Part shown: positions 19,622 through 28,764 of the stretch, one piece after another
How the letters are laid out: every line of letters starts with the position of its first letter
Position numbering within the stretch: position 1 is the stretch's first letter
DNA from: Alphaproteobacteria bacterium
Lineage (GTDB): Bacteria > Pseudomonadota > Alphaproteobacteria > UBA9655
DNA: 64,000 nucleotides
Assembly (NCBI GenBank): GCA_019749915.1
Contig: JAIEPE010000003.1
Coordinates: 33,539 to 97,538 of the forward strand
Direction: 5' to 3'
Program-made: the position numbers and the translations under genes
The notes under the pieces: model-generated
What the model was told of the DNA's origin: nothing
Seen by the model: the letters and a program-made list of their open reading frames with translations, nothing else
Database searches by the model: none

Positions 19622-19641
19622 AAGGGGGGCAAGCCCCCCTT
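19622..19641. terminator. Bidirectional terminator between convergent genes
   Basis: Stem AAGGGGGGC (19622-19630) / GCCCCCCTT (19633-19641) lies between the ends of two convergent genes. On the minus strand it is followed by TTTTTTATG, a classical T-run for the histidine-rich gene; on the plus strand by TATTTG. Confidence 0.85.
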
Positions 19642-19662
19642 ATTTGTAGCCTCTTTTGTATT

Positions 19663-20421
19663 TTAGTTTGCTTGTCCTGGCTGCATTTCAGGAGCAGATT
19701 CCCACTTTTTACGCATTGGCGCAGTCTGTGCTCTATACATCACACTGTCGCTTGGGAGCGGCCTGTTTAACATATAAGGCATTGTGTAAGCGATAGCTGC
19801 CCTTTGCGTATATACCGAATAAGGATGCATATAGCTTGGGTACCAGTACATTCCACGTAGACGTGCTGGAGTGTAACCATTCAACAAAGTTGCATTAACA
19901 TGTGGATACCAGAAGTAACCTCCGTGATAAGCATAAGGGCATTCTGTTCTTCCTTCATAGAATTCAGGTCTATAAGTATCACCCAAATTCATGGGAGGGA
20001 AGGTTACAAAAACGCCGCCAATGTCAGCTTCGTTCGGATACTGAGGGTAACCCATATAAGCGTGGTGCTTAGCATGATGCCCGTGATGCTTGGCATGATG
20101 TCCATGGTGCTTAGCATGATGTTCATGATGTTTAGCATGATGCCCGTGGTGTGCGTGATGGGCTCCATGATGTTGAGCGGTAGGTTTCTTCATTTGTGAA
20201 GAACCAGTGCTTGAACTTGCACTTGGTGCTGTAGCCTCGGTTGACCCCGTGGTTGAAGAGGAAGTTGTCCCCGTTGATTGGTGGGCGCCATCAGCAGCAA
20301 GTGATGAACTTTGAGATTCTGTTTGTGAACTCTTATCGTTCATATTATTTGCTGGTTCAGCTTGAACAGCAAAAGCTGAAAGGGCTAGAACTGAAACTGT
20401 TGTTAAAATTAAATTTTTCAT
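19663..20421 (-). CDS. Histidine-rich secreted protein
   Basis: A 252-residue exported protein with a signal peptide (MKNLILTTVSVLALSAFAVQA, cleaved after VQA). Residues about 25-80 are a Ser/Thr/Ala linker. Residues about 84-117 are a tandem array built on HHAKHHGHHAKHH with more than 20 histidines, a likely Ni/Zn/Cu-binding tract. The C-terminal half is Tyr/Pro/Met-rich (GMYWYPSYMHPYSVY, WYPHVN) without a recognised fold. The function is unknown; metal buffering in the periplasm or on the surface is an inference. It is monocistronic with its own terminator. The DNA of the His tract is itself a tandem repeat and could vary in length between strains. Confidence 0.8.
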   Translation of the reverse strand: MKNLILTTVSVLALSAFAVQAEPANNMNDKSSQTESQSSSLAADGAHQSTGTTSSSTTGSTEATAPSASSSTGSSQMKKPTAQHHGAHHAHHGHHAKHHEHHAKHHGHHAKHHGHHAKHHAYMGYPQYPNEADIGGVFVTFPPMNLGDTYRPEFYEGRTECPYAYHGGYFWYPHVNATLLNGYTPARLRGMYWYPSYMHPYSVYTQRAAIAYTMPYMLNRPLPSDSVMYRAQTAPMRKKWESAPEMQPGQAN

Positions 20422-20553
20422 TAATCCTTCTCCTGTTTTTTTCTTACGAAGATACGCGAATGCTTTCTTCTACGGTCACATCATAACAAAAAAAAAGTTA
20501 AAAATTAATGAAAATCATATCTTATTAACCCTATGCTTCTTAAGTTATTGTTT

Positions 20554-21945
20554 TTAAATCAAAAAAAACCAAGCCAGCCCTAAGAAGATTGCAAAACCCA
20601 GAAGATCTGTTGTTGTTGTTAAAAAAGGACCCGCACTAATAGCTGGATCCATTCCCATTTTTTCAATGAGAATTGGCAAAATAACGCCCCAAACAGCTGC
20701 CCAGATCATATTAAAGACCAAAGCTCCCCCCAAAACCATTCCCAAAGCAGGGTCGGAGAACCAAAAGGCTGCAATGGTTCCCATGATACCGCCAAAAACG
20801 ATGCCATTGATGAAACCCACAAGAACTTCTTTCCGGATGGCGCGGCTCATATTAGCCATTCCGAGTTCACGGGTCGCGAGGGCTCTGACGGTGACTGTCA
20901 CCACCTGCATTCCTGCATTTCCTCCCATAGCTGTGGTTATGGGCATCAGAACCGCAAGGGCGACCATTTTTTGAATGGTTGGTTGAAATTGAGAAATAAC
21001 TGTGGCGGCTAAAAGCGTATTAATTAAGGTGATAAGAAGCCAGCGAATGCGTGAATACGAAGTGCTAAGAAGGGGTTCATAAAAGTCAGATTCCGTAACA
21101 CGCAAGAGATGCATAATATCTTTTTCAGCTTCTTCCTCGATAACATCAACAACGTCATCTACAGTGATCATTCCAATAATGCGTCCTGCTGAATCCACAA
21201 CAGGGGCTGAAACAAGTCCATATTTTTGAAAGAGAAGTGCCACATCTTCTTGATCCATGGTTGCAGGGATTTTTTTAATATCAAGCAACATAATATCCAT
21301 AATCTTTATAGAAGGTGGTTGACGTAATAAAAGACTGAGAGGGACTCCCCCAATAGGGACATGTTTAGGATCCACAACAAAGAGATCATAAAACTTTTCC
21401 GGTAAATTCCTTTCTTCTGTCATATATTTCAAGGCTTCTTCAACAGTCCAGAAATTGGGGACGCAGACGATTTCTCTCTGCATTAAACGGGCGGCACTAT
21501 CTTCCGGATAGGTCAACACCTCTTCTAAAATGACTCGATCACTTAGGGGAATGTGTTCTAAGATTTTTCTTTGCTGGTCTTCTTCCAAATCCTCAATCAG
21601 TGCAACCGCATCATCACTTTTAAGGCGCCCTATGGCCTCTGCCACATCGCGGGTTCCAAGTTGTTCAATAACCTCTTCGCGAACGATTTCATTAAGATGG
21701 ATAAAAACATAAGGGTCAAACTGAGGTCTTAGAATCTCAATAAGAGAATCCCTCAGTTGGGAGGAAATATATTCGATAACAACAGCAACGTCAGCTGCAT
21801 GAAGGGGGGCAATGAGATGTTGAACTGCGTCTTTATTGTCCTCTTCTAGGGCCTCTTCCAGTTTACGAATGGTTTCTTGGGAAACTCCATAAAGGGGTTC
21901 GTGGTTTTCATTTTCCCGATTCAAATGAGAATCTTTTTCAACCAT
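20554..21945 (-). CDS. mgtE: Magnesium transporter MgtE
   Basis: Homodimeric Mg2+ channel gated by intracellular Mg2+. The 463 residues follow the family order: an N-terminal superhelical domain (about 20-135, with LHAADVAVVIEYIS and RLKSDDAVALIEDLEEDQQRKIL), two CBS domains (about 140-265), a plug helix and five membrane helices from about residue 300. The pore-region signature MPITTAMGGNAGMQ is at about 332-345. Its start lies 3 bases after the maeB stop on the same strand, indicating co-transcription with malic enzyme. Confidence 0.97.
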   Translation of the reverse strand: MVEKDSHLNRENENHEPLYGVSQETIRKLEEALEEDNKDAVQHLIAPLHAADVAVVIEYISSQLRDSLIEILRPQFDPYVFIHLNEIVREEVIEQLGTRDVAEAIGRLKSDDAVALIEDLEEDQQRKILEHIPLSDRVILEEVLTYPEDSAARLMQREIVCVPNFWTVEEALKYMTEERNLPEKFYDLFVVDPKHVPIGGVPLSLLLRQPPSIKIMDIMLLDIKKIPATMDQEDVALLFQKYGLVSAPVVDSAGRIIGMITVDDVVDVIEEEAEKDIMHLLRVTESDFYEPLLSTSYSRIRWLLITLINTLLAATVISQFQPTIQKMVALAVLMPITTAMGGNAGMQVVTVTVRALATRELGMANMSRAIRKEVLVGFINGIVFGGIMGTIAAFWFSDPALGMVLGGALVFNMIWAAVWGVILPILIEKMGMDPAISAGPFLTTTTDLLGFAIFLGLAWFFLI

Positions 21946-21948
21946 CTA

Positions 21949-24225
21949 TTATTTTTCCCGTTTTTCTTTTTGTGCATCAACGACGGCCAATGCTGCCATA
22001 TTGAAAATTCCTCGAACGGTGACGGAGGGCGTTAGTATATGAATTGGCTTGTTCGGCCCTAATAAAATCGGACCTATAGGTTGTCCATCAGCTAAAATTT
22101 TTATCATGTTAAAGGCAGTATTTGCTGTGTCTAAGTTTGACATAACAAGTAAATTAGCCTGTCCGGAAAGGGTGGAACTTGGGAAAGTTCTTGAACGGAT
22201 GATCTCACTTAGCGCGGCATCGGCATGCATCTCTCCGTCAACTTCTAATTTAGGTGCAATTTCGCGAATCTTTAAAAGCGCCTTACGCATTTTAAGAGCA
22301 GATTCATCTTGATAGGTTCCAAAATTAGAATGGGAGAGAAGAGCAACCTTAGGAGCAATGCCAAACTGCCGTATTTGTTCGGCAGCAATAACCGCTATTT
22401 CAGCAATTTGACAAGCTGTTGGATCGATATTTACATAAGGATCGCAAAAGAAAAAAGAGCCCTTATCCAAAACCATGATGCCCATAGAAGCCGCTACCTC
22501 TAAACCTGGTTTTAAACCAACAATATCAAGGATAGAACAAAGATGCTGGCCATAACGTCCCGCAGGCCCACAAAGAGCTGTGTCGGCTTCACCAAAGTGT
22601 ACCATGAGACATGCAATGACTGAGGAATTTGTTCGTAAAACAAGCTTGGCTAAATCAGGAGAAACGCCTTTACGTTCCATTAATCGGTGATACTCAGTCC
22701 AATATTGGATGTAGCGGCTGTCATTTTGAGGATCGACCAATTCAAAGTCTCGATCCATTTCCATGCGCAAATTAAGTCGTTTAATCCGGGCGGCCACAAC
22801 GCCGCGTCGGCCAATAATGATGGGATAAGCGATGTTTTCTTCAACAACACGTTGGGCCGCTTGCAAAACTCTTTCATCTTCACCCTCAGCAAAAGCAAGA
22901 CGCAAAGGATTAGCTTTTGCGAGAGAAAAAATGGGCTTCATAACAAGACTGGAGCGGTAGACAAATTCAGAAAGCTTTTGTTTATAAGCTCCTAGGTCGG
23001 AAATAGGTCGTGTGGCAACGCCTGTTTTCATAGCTGCCTCTGCAACAGCTGGAGGAAGTTCCGTGATAAGGCGGGGATCAAAGGGTTTAGGAATGATATA
23101 ATTTTGACCAAACTGCACGTCTTCATGGGTATATATAGCGGTTACAACATCGGAAGGGTCTTGGTGCGTCAAGTCAGCAAGCGCCTTCACACACGCTAGT
23201 TTCATTTCTTCATTAATTGTGGTTGCGCCCACGTCAAGGGCCCCTCTAAAAATAAAGGGAAAACATAAAACATTGTTCACTTGGTTAGGATAGTCAGACC
23301 GGCCAGTCGCTATAATGGCATCGACGCGGACTTCTTTTACTTCTTCCGGTAGAATTTCAGGAATAGGATTTGCTAGAGCAAAAATGATCGGATGATCAGC
23401 CATTGTGGCAACCATCTCTCCTTTCAAAATCCCTCCTGCAGAAAGTCCTAAAAAGAGATCCGCTCCTTTAATGGCTTCAGCTAAGGTACGGACTTTCTTT
23501 TCGGTCGCATATCGTGCCTTATTCGGATCAAGATTCTCCCGGCCTTTATAAATAACACCTGCTTGGTCTGTGGCAATTATATTTTCTTTTTTAAGCCCCA
23601 AGCTTACAAGAATGTCTAAGCACGCAATCGCCGCTGCGCCCGCACCAGAGGTGACGAGCTTCACCTCTTCAATCTTCTTTTTGACAAGTTTGATGGCATT
23701 TAAGGCTGCTGCACCAACAATAATAGCCGTTCCATGCTGATCATCATGAAAGACAGGAATTTTAAGCCGCTTTTTTAACTCCTTTTCAACTTGGAAACAT
23801 TCAGGGGCTTTAATATCTTCAAGATTAATGCCGCCAAAAGTGGGTTCAAGACTGGCAATGATTTCTATTAATTTCTCAGGATTTGATTCATTCACTTCAA
23901 TGTCGAATACATCAATGCCTGCAAATTTTTTAAAGAGAACGGCCTTTCCTTCCATTACGGGCTTTGCAGCTAAGGGGCCAATATTTCCAAGGCCAAGGAC
24001 GGCTGTCCCATTGCTGATGACAGCGACAAGGTTAGCTCTGCCCGTTAAATAGGCGGCCTCTTGCGGATCTTTCTCAATAGCTGTACTTATAGCAGCGACA
24101 CCAGGAGAATAAGCTAAGGCCAGATCATCTTGGGTCGACAAGGGCTTTGTCGCCACAATCTTTAGCTTTCCAGGAGGATTTTGGCGATGATACTCAAGTG
24201 CTCGCTGATAAAGAGTTTCTTCCAC
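21949..24225 (-). CDS. maeB: NADP-dependent malic enzyme with phosphotransacetylase-like domain
   Basis: Converts malate to pyruvate with NADP reduction. The start is best set at the GTG 24223-24225 ([16 protein letters not shown]), 7 bases after GGGGAGAG; the open frame to 24249 adds eight residues. About 758 residues, the MaeB hybrid length. The N-terminal malic domain has [10 protein letters not shown] and [21 protein letters not shown], with HDDQHGTAI and the NADP-binding region [11 protein letters not shown]. From about residue 430 a PTA/PTB domain ([38 protein letters not shown]) usually serves acetyl-CoA regulation, not catalysis. It is upstream of mgtE in one operon. Confidence 0.96.
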   Translation of the reverse strand: MEETLYQRALEYHRQNPPGKLKIVATKPLSTQDDLALAYSPGVAAISTAIEKDPQEAAYLTGRANLVAVISNGTAVLGLGNIGPLAAKPVMEGKAVLFKKFAGIDVFDIEVNESNPEKLIEIIASLEPTFGGINLEDIKAPECFQVEKELKKRLKIPVFHDDQHGTAIIVGAAALNAIKLVKKKIEEVKLVTSGAGAAAIACLDILVSLGLKKENIIATDQAGVIYKGRENLDPNKARYATEKKVRTLAEAIKGADLFLGLSAGGILKGEMVATMADHPIIFALANPIPEILPEEVKEVRVDAIIATGRSDYPNQVNNVLCFPFIFRGALDVGATTINEEMKLACVKALADLTHQDPSDVVTAIYTHEDVQFGQNYIIPKPFDPRLITELPPAVAEAAMKTGVATRPISDLGAYKQKLSEFVYRSSLVMKPIFSLAKANPLRLAFAEGEDERVLQAAQRVVEENIAYPIIIGRRGVVAARIKRLNLRMEMDRDFELVDPQNDSRYIQYWTEYHRLMERKGVSPDLAKLVLRTNSSVIACLMVHFGEADTALCGPAGRYGQHLCSILDIVGLKPGLEVAASMGIMVLDKGSFFFCDPYVNIDPTACQIAEIAVIAAEQIRQFGIAPKVALLSHSNFGTYQDESALKMRKALLKIREIAPKLEVDGEMHADAALSEIIRSRTFPSSTLSGQANLLVMSNLDTANTAFNMIKILADGQPIGPILLGPNKPIHILTPSVTVRGIFNMAALAVVDAQKEKREK

Positions 24226-24283
24226 GTTACGCTCTCCCCTTATGAACACTCAAGTATATACTACTTAGAGATAATTAGCACTA

Positions 24284-24370
24284 TGGTGCGGTCGAGAAGA
24301 CTCGAACTTCCACGGGATCTCTCCCACAGCGACCTCAACGCTGCGCGTCTACCAATTCCGCCACGACCGC
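24284..24370 (-). tRNA. tRNA-Leu (anticodon GAG)
   Basis: Class II cloverleaf on the minus strand: acceptor GCGGTCG/CGACCGC, D-loop AATTGGTAGACGC, anticodon stem CAGCG/CGCTG with loop TTGAGGT (anticodon GAG), a long variable arm (TGGGAGAGATCCCGT), T-loop TTCGAGTC, discriminator A at 24287 and encoded CCA at 24284-24286. It lies between divergent maeB and lipB. Confidence 0.95.
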
Positions 24371-24458
24371 ATTCAGTTTTGACTTCCCCCTTTTAAGAGA
24401 GGGTGGTACACCTGGAATAACAAATCTATCCAGTTGCTGCAAGCGTGTTTACACGGAA

Positions 24459-25115
24459 ATGAATATGAGAACAAGCCCAAAGAATTCAAATATTTTCGAA
24501 TGGAAATCTCAAGAGGAATTAATTCCTTATCCTAAGGCTATAAAATGGATGGAAAATCGAGTTCAAGACTTACAAAAAGGAGAGGCTCCCCCTTGTGCAT
24601 GGTTTTTAGAACATCCTCCTCTTTATACATTGGGAAGTCGAGGAAAAGACGAAGATATTTTTTCCTCAGCAAAGCTTCCTGTTTTTAAAACAGGCCGTGG
24701 GGGCCAAGTCACCTACCATGGCCCTGGCCAGCGAATTGTTTATCTGATGATTGATTTAAAAAACCATTACGAAGATATAAGGCGTTACGTCTATGAACTG
24801 GAAGGATGGATTATTGACGCGCTTCACCATTTTGGCGTCAAAGGAGAGCGGCGAGAGGGGCGTGTGGGTATTTGGGTTCAAAAGGCAGGAAAAGATTTTA
24901 AAATAGCTGCTCTGGGGGTCCGAGTTCAAAAGTGGGTAACTTCCCATGGTTTTGCTTTAAATATCAATCCTGACCTTAAGGCCTATGATGACATCATTCC
25001 TTGCGGATTGAGTCAATATGGCGTGACGTCTCTTCAAGATCTTGGAATTGTCACATCTATGGAGGAGGTCGATGCCATCCTTCGTCAAACCTGTCCCTTT
25101 GCTCCATGCGCATAA
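24459..25115 (+). CDS. lipB: Octanoyltransferase LipB
   Basis: Transfers octanoyl from acyl carrier protein to lipoyl domains, the first step of lipoate synthesis. The 218 residues have the usual length. Active-site motifs are FLEHPPLYTLG-RG (about 49-61), TGRGGQVTYHGPGQRIVYLMIDL (about 77-99), the catalytic Lys in KIAALGVRVQKWVTSHGFALNIN and the catalytic Cys in DDIIPCGLSQYGVTSL. A second in-frame ATG six bases downstream is also possible. The stop overlaps the start of the DUF167 gene by 10 bases. Confidence 0.96.
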   Translation: MNMRTSPKNSNIFEWKSQEELIPYPKAIKWMENRVQDLQKGEAPPCAWFLEHPPLYTLGSRGKDEDIFSSAKLPVFKTGRGGQVTYHGPGQRIVYLMIDLKNHYEDIRRYVYELEGWIIDALHHFGVKGERREGRVGIWVQKAGKDFKIAALGVRVQKWVTSHGFALNINPDLKAYDDIIPCGLSQYGVTSLQDLGIVTSMEEVDAILRQTCPFAPCA

Positions 25116-25348
25116 TTGTTCACCTCACCCCAAAGGCCTCCCAAAATAAGGTTGAGGGTTGGACCGAAGATGTTAAGGGAGAGAAGATTTTACGCGTCAA
25201 AGTGACCGCCGTTCCGGAAAGTGGCAAAGCCAATGACGCCTTGATAAAGCTTTTAAGTGCCTTTTTTAAGGTCCCTAAATCCAAAATTTCTCTCATTAGG
25301 GGCGCGACTTCGCGCGTAAAACACCTTGATATTCAAGAGGATGGATAA
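25106..25348 (+). CDS. DUF167 (YggU) family protein
   Basis: Small conserved protein of the YggU/DUF167 family, function unknown. The ATG at 25106 gives 80 residues and overlaps the lipB stop. Family features include HLTPKASQNKVEGW at the N-terminus, LRVKVTAVPESGKANDALIKLLS near residues 29-49 (the hallmark PxxGKANxAL) and the C-terminal KSKISLIRGATSRVKHLDI. It is co-transcribed with lipB. A partial second copy of its 3' end survives at 28513-28581. Confidence 0.93.
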   Translation: MRIIVHLTPKASQNKVEGWTEDVKGEKILRVKVTAVPESGKANDALIKLLSAFFKVPKSKISLIRGATSRVKHLDIQEDG

Positions 25349-25417
25349 GTTTTTTCATGGTTTCTGTAGATTATTACCGATATACGTACAAACTTAAATA
25401 AAGGAGAATAAATTCCT

Positions 25418-25494
25418 CTGCATCATTTCTAATGCTTTAGATTTCAATAAGATATAGAAATACGATGAGTAGAGAGTTGCTTTTTTGACTAAGA
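25418..25494 (+). repeat. Upstream element shared by the two secreted paralogues, copy 1
   Basis: Two blocks, 25418-25444 and 25464-25494, recur almost identically before the paralogue at 26870 (26689-26715 with one mismatch, 26796-26826 with none). The second block is a 31-base perfect match containing GAGTAGAGAGTTGC and a T-run. The blocks are 46 bases apart here and 107 in the other copy, so they probably derive from duplication of gene plus control region. Confidence 0.75.
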
Positions 25495-25543
25495 TCACAT
25501 ATCTAAAAATTATTGTGACTGTTTTTTTATTAAGAGAATTATT

Positions 25544-26671
25544 ATGAGTGTTCAAGTGTGTAGTTTTTTAAGAATTTTAAGAACTACAGCGTTAATTTCC
25601 TTTGTCTGTTTCTCTTCTTCTGCTGTTTATGCCATGGATGATGGAGATGATATTTTAGATAGGGTACTATGCCGAACAACAGGCTCTAATCTTTATGCTT
25701 CAGCTTCTGCATTACGAGGAATAACATACCGAACAACAGGCTCTAATCCTGATGCCGTTCACAAGCGCTCATTTATTTTTTTTGAATTGGAAAAAGCTGG
25801 CTATGATCCTACAAAGCTTTTAGAAATTAATATTAATCACCGCACTCCGGATGAGAAATTCAGTCCCAAGATAGCTTTCTTTGATGATAGTACTAACAAA
25901 TACTGTCCAATAGGAAAGTTGCCGGAGTCTGAGGATTTTACAAGCACATCTTATTTTGTAGATTTATCTCCATTGTATTCTTACCTGCTTACTTACGAGA
26001 AACCGAAGGTGTTAAAACTAAGTTTTATAAGTGGTGTAAGTGACATTCATTCTGTTACGCTTCAACAAGACGAGATGGACAAAAAAGTTCTGCAATCCGT
26101 AGTTTTGGGAGACATAAGAAGCGAGAATCAACCAACAAAACTCGTTGTAACTTCGCCTGAACGGTCTAATTCTAATGAATGGTCAACAAGTCACAGGGTA
26201 ATACCTAGACCTAGCTTTGCTTTTTCTGAGCTACCAAGCATAATAACGTCACTGACTCCAGCTATTGTTGAGGCTCTTTTACAAACAGGAGAAACTCAAA
26301 TGGAGACCTTTAAAAGACTTATTGAAAGGACAGATCTTCCCTTTTCTCATCGCCTGAAAATTGCTCACTCTCTGGGAGAGCGTGCCTTATTTACATTAGC
26401 TACAGATGAGCGGAATAAACTTGAAGATCGGGTATCCGCTACTCAATATTTAGAAGGAGCTATGAAAATTATTGCCGATCGTAAGATGCAAAGGCTTTTG
26501 GAAGGCATGTCTAATAAGGATCCTTCAATTTCTGCATTACGAGGAATAACTTTGCCTGAAGGGTATAATTCTAATGAATGGTCAAAAATTCACTGCGAAA
26601 TCACTATGCCAGAGCGTCTCTTACTTAAATATGAGATACATCAATCGAATAAATCGCGTATCTACGACTAA
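25544..26671 (+). CDS. Secreted protein of unknown function, paralogue A
   Basis: Not recognised. The 375-residue protein has a Sec signal peptide (hydrophobic residues about 13-29, cleavage near VYA before MDDGDD). Its N-terminal 200 residues align with paralogue B at 26870: FELEKAGYDP, INHRTPDEK, FTSTSYFVDL, LKLSFISGVSDIHSV and KKVLQSVVLGD are shared positions. A helical region with LPFSHRLKIAHSLGERALF and GAMKIIADRKMQ is also shared. It lacks the C-terminal beta module of B and ends in a divergent tail. Short internal duplications (SALRGIT twice, YRTTGSN-like twice, SNEWS twice) suggest slippage or gene conversion. A lineage-specific secreted or surface protein is the safest description. 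Confidence 0.75.
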   Translation: MSVQVCSFLRILRTTALISFVCFSSSAVYAMDDGDDILDRVLCRTTGSNLYASASALRGITYRTTGSNPDAVHKRSFIFFELEKAGYDPTKLLEININHRTPDEKFSPKIAFFDDSTNKYCPIGKLPESEDFTSTSYFVDLSPLYSYLLTYEKPKVLKLSFISGVSDIHSVTLQQDEMDKKVLQSVVLGDIRSENQPTKLVVTSPERSNSNEWSTSHRVIPRPSFAFSELPSIITSLTPAIVEALLQTGETQMETFKRLIERTDLPFSHRLKIAHSLGERALFTLATDERNKLEDRVSATQYLEGAMKIIADRKMQRLLEGMSNKDPSISALRGITLPEGYNSNEWSKIHCEITMPERLLLKYEIHQSNKSRIYD

Positions 26672-26688
26672 ACACCTAGAAAATCCCG

Positions 26689-26826
26689 CTGCATCACTTC
26701 TAATGCTTTAGATTTAGACGGCTATACCACACGGAGGGGATTATTTGTTGTGCAAACTACTTTTTTCTTTATTTTTTAACAAGATGCTAAAATATGATGA
26801 GTAGAGAGTTGCTTTTTTGACTAAGA
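26689..26826 (+). repeat. Upstream element shared by the two secreted paralogues, copy 2
   Basis: Blocks 26689-26715 and 26796-26826 match the blocks before the gene at 25544. About 61 extra bases lie between the blocks here. The perfectly conserved 31-base block ends 43 bases before this gene's ATG, suggesting a conserved promoter or regulator site. Confidence 0.75.
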
Positions 26827-26869
26827 ATACGTATGTTACAACTGTAAGTTTATTGTCAATTTTTTTATT

Positions 26870-28450
26870 ATGAGTGTTCAAATGTATAATTTTTTAAGAA
26901 CTACAGCCTTAACATCCCTTATTTGCTTCTCTTCTTCTGCAGTTTATGCAATGGCTGAGGATCCTTCAGCTTCATCAGGAACAATATACCGAACAACAGG
27001 CTCTAAATCCGAGCTCTCTTTTAAACTCGAACTAGCTGAAGTTGATCCTGCCCTTCCTCTAAAAGTTAAAATTAATCACCGTAGTCCGGGTAGGGAAAAG
27101 ACTCACGTAATGTTGTTTGATCCAAACGATAATAAATACGTTAAGTTAGCAAAGATGGAAAGGTCTTATGATTTTATAACAACATCTTATCGGCTAGATC
27201 TGGAGGATACAGAAAAACTGTATTCTTATTTTGATCATTTAAAACAACCAATAATGTTAAAATTAAGCTTTCAAGGTGGTGAAAGTGATATTCATTCTAT
27301 CAAGCTGATACAACATAGAAGCTCTGAAAAAAAAGTTCTGCAGTCCGTAGTTTTGGGAGACACAAAAAGCGAGGGACGACCAGAAGTCTTGATGCTTTTT
27401 CCTGAAATGCCTAATCAATGGTCAGCACCTGAAACATTAACACCTAGATCTAGCTTTTCTTCTTCTGATGTGCCAATCTTCACAATGACTTCGGCTATTT
27501 CTGAAGCACTTCAACTAGAAAGAAGAGATAAAAAACAGGCCCTCAGGAAACTTATTAGCGATCAAACAGTTCCCTTTTCTGATCGTTTAAATGTTGCACT
27601 TGCAGTTGCCAAAGATGCAGTTGAGAAGGATCTAGGAATAGAAACAGCTACATTTCTACTCTCCTACCTTATGGATGAAAAAAATATTTCTTCTTCTGAT
27701 CGTTTAAAAGTTGCGAAGGTTGCTGAAAGCATGGAAGAAGGACAAGGGATATCTTTGCTCTCCCAGTTTATTAAAAATGCTACACTTTCCTTTTCTGATC
27801 GTTTTGCAGTTGCCAGATTCGTGGGAGAGGCTGCCTTCTTTAAATTAGCTAAGGATCAATTTAATGGATCCGAAAATCGTGCATCAGCTGTTGAGCATTT
27901 AAAAGGAGCTATGAAAATTATTGCCGATCGTAGGCTGCAAGAAGATGGAGGTTACAAGATTATAAGCAGCGGACAGATTGTTTCTTCAGCTCCATCGTCT
28001 TCAAGCTCAAGCTCAACTCCAGCTGTACCTGCTTCGAGATTAGACGCTCTCAGCTGCTATATGGGACAACCAAGTTTTCCCTACGCAACACGTGGATTTT
28101 CCGCCTTTGAGGGTACACATAGATGGACTGAAGGAACGGAAGCTGAAATAATTTTTCCTTTAAAAACAATGAGTCCGCGCCCTTTCCGCGTTTCTTTTTT
28201 GAATACGAGAGCTCTTGTAACTGGTAGTTACAAACAACATCTCCTCGTAAAGTTGAATGGGAGGATGGTTGGTCACTATACTTATACACTTAGCGATAAC
28301 AATAAAACAATTGAGTTCCCTCTTGAACATGATGACTCAGCAACAATTACATTTGAAACCCTCAATGCGATAAGTCCTTTTGACTTAGAGATAAATGCTG
28401 ACAAAAGAAAACTTGGCATATCATTTAGAGAGGCCAAGCTTCAATATTAA
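26870..28450 (+). CDS. Secreted protein with C-terminal DUF7024-like module, paralogue B
   Basis: A 526-residue exported protein (signal peptide to about residue 27, VYA before MAEDP). Residues 35-190 match paralogue A. A helical section contains three imperfect repeats around F/SSDRLKVAxxVxE (PFSDRLNVALAV, SSSDRLKVAKVA, SFSDRFAVARFV). A Ser-rich linker at about 368-385 leads to the last about 125 residues, which are shared with the protein at 41914: GFSAFEGTHRWTEGTEAEI, PRPFRVSFL, LLVKLNGR, INADKRKLGISF. That pattern resembles, from memory, the DUF7024 beta-sandwich at the end of phosphoglycerol transferases, so carbohydrate or envelope binding is possible. The resemblance is unverified. Confidence 0.75.
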   Translation: MSVQMYNFLRTTALTSLICFSSSAVYAMAEDPSASSGTIYRTTGSKSELSFKLELAEVDPALPLKVKINHRSPGREKTHVMLFDPNDNKYVKLAKMERSYDFITTSYRLDLEDTEKLYSYFDHLKQPIMLKLSFQGGESDIHSIKLIQHRSSEKKVLQSVVLGDTKSEGRPEVLMLFPEMPNQWSAPETLTPRSSFSSSDVPIFTMTSAISEALQLERRDKKQALRKLISDQTVPFSDRLNVALAVAKDAVEKDLGIETATFLLSYLMDEKNISSSDRLKVAKVAESMEEGQGISLLSQFIKNATLSFSDRFAVARFVGEAAFFKLAKDQFNGSENRASAVEHLKGAMKIIADRRLQEDGGYKIISSGQIVSSAPSSSSSSSTPAVPASRLDALSCYMGQPSFPYATRGFSAFEGTHRWTEGTEAEIIFPLKTMSPRPFRVSFLNTRALVTGSYKQHLLVKLNGRMVGHYTYTLSDNNKTIEFPLEHDDSATITFETLNAISPFDLEINADKRKLGISFREAKLQY

Positions 28451-28458
28451 TCAGGTAA

Positions 28459-28496
28459 AGGCTCTCATCGCAAGCAGCGGAATATTCAGAGAGCCT
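28459..28496 (+). terminator. Hairpin after paralogue B
   Basis: Inverted repeat AGGCTCTC (28459-28466) / GAGAGCCT (28489-28496) with a 22-base loop begins 8 bases after the stop. No T-run follows, so it may be a weak or factor-dependent terminator. Confidence 0.4.
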
Positions 28497-28512
28497 CAGC
28501 TAGCGGTTGACT

Positions 28513-28581
28513 TATAAGCGCATACCCTTTCTCGTGCTTCGGGGTACGACTTCGCATATAAAACACCTTGAGATTCTGTAA
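28513..28581 (+). pseudogene. 3' remnant of a second DUF167 gene
   Basis: The plus-strand frame ending at the TAA 28579-28581 reads LVLRGTTSHIKHLEIL, matching the DUF167 C-terminus at 25106 (LIRGATSRVKHLDI). The DNA is also about 30/36 identical over the core. Nothing upstream of about 28513 continues the gene. The two secreted paralogues therefore lie between an intact DUF167 gene and a partial copy of its end. Confidence 0.65.
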
Positions 28582-28626
28582 AATTCAGATTAATACTTTT
28601 AGACTTAAGACATTACGGAGAAATGA

Positions 28627-28764
28627 ATGACCGTTGTTCGCGTTTTATGGGTCATTATGGGCCTTTTACTTTTAACAGGAATTGCTGTGCTCTCCATGTG
28701 GGGCATTCCGGCTCCTTCTGTCCGTATCGAGAAAATAATTCCGAATGATAAACTCCCTCAATAA
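28627..28764 (+). CDS. Small single-pass membrane protein (45 residues)
   Basis: ATG at 28627, after a CGGAG ribosome site, encodes 45 residues: one hydrophobic helix (VLWVIMGLLLLTGIAVLSMW) followed by IPAPSVRIEKIIPNDKLP. Short proteins with this helix plus an IPAP-x-EKVIPND-like tail occur in alphaproteobacteria as I recall; the function is unknown. The last 20 bases overlap the next gene, indicating coupling. It is too short for routine ORF calling. Confidence 0.65.
   Translation: MTVVRVLWVIMGLLLLTGIAVLSMWGIPAPSVRIEKIIPNDKLPQ

Noticed and set aside
25001..25105. Longer ORF start for the DUF167 gene inside lipB
   Set aside because: The preceding 35 codons are lipB in another frame; the ATG at 25106 gives the normal family N-terminus.
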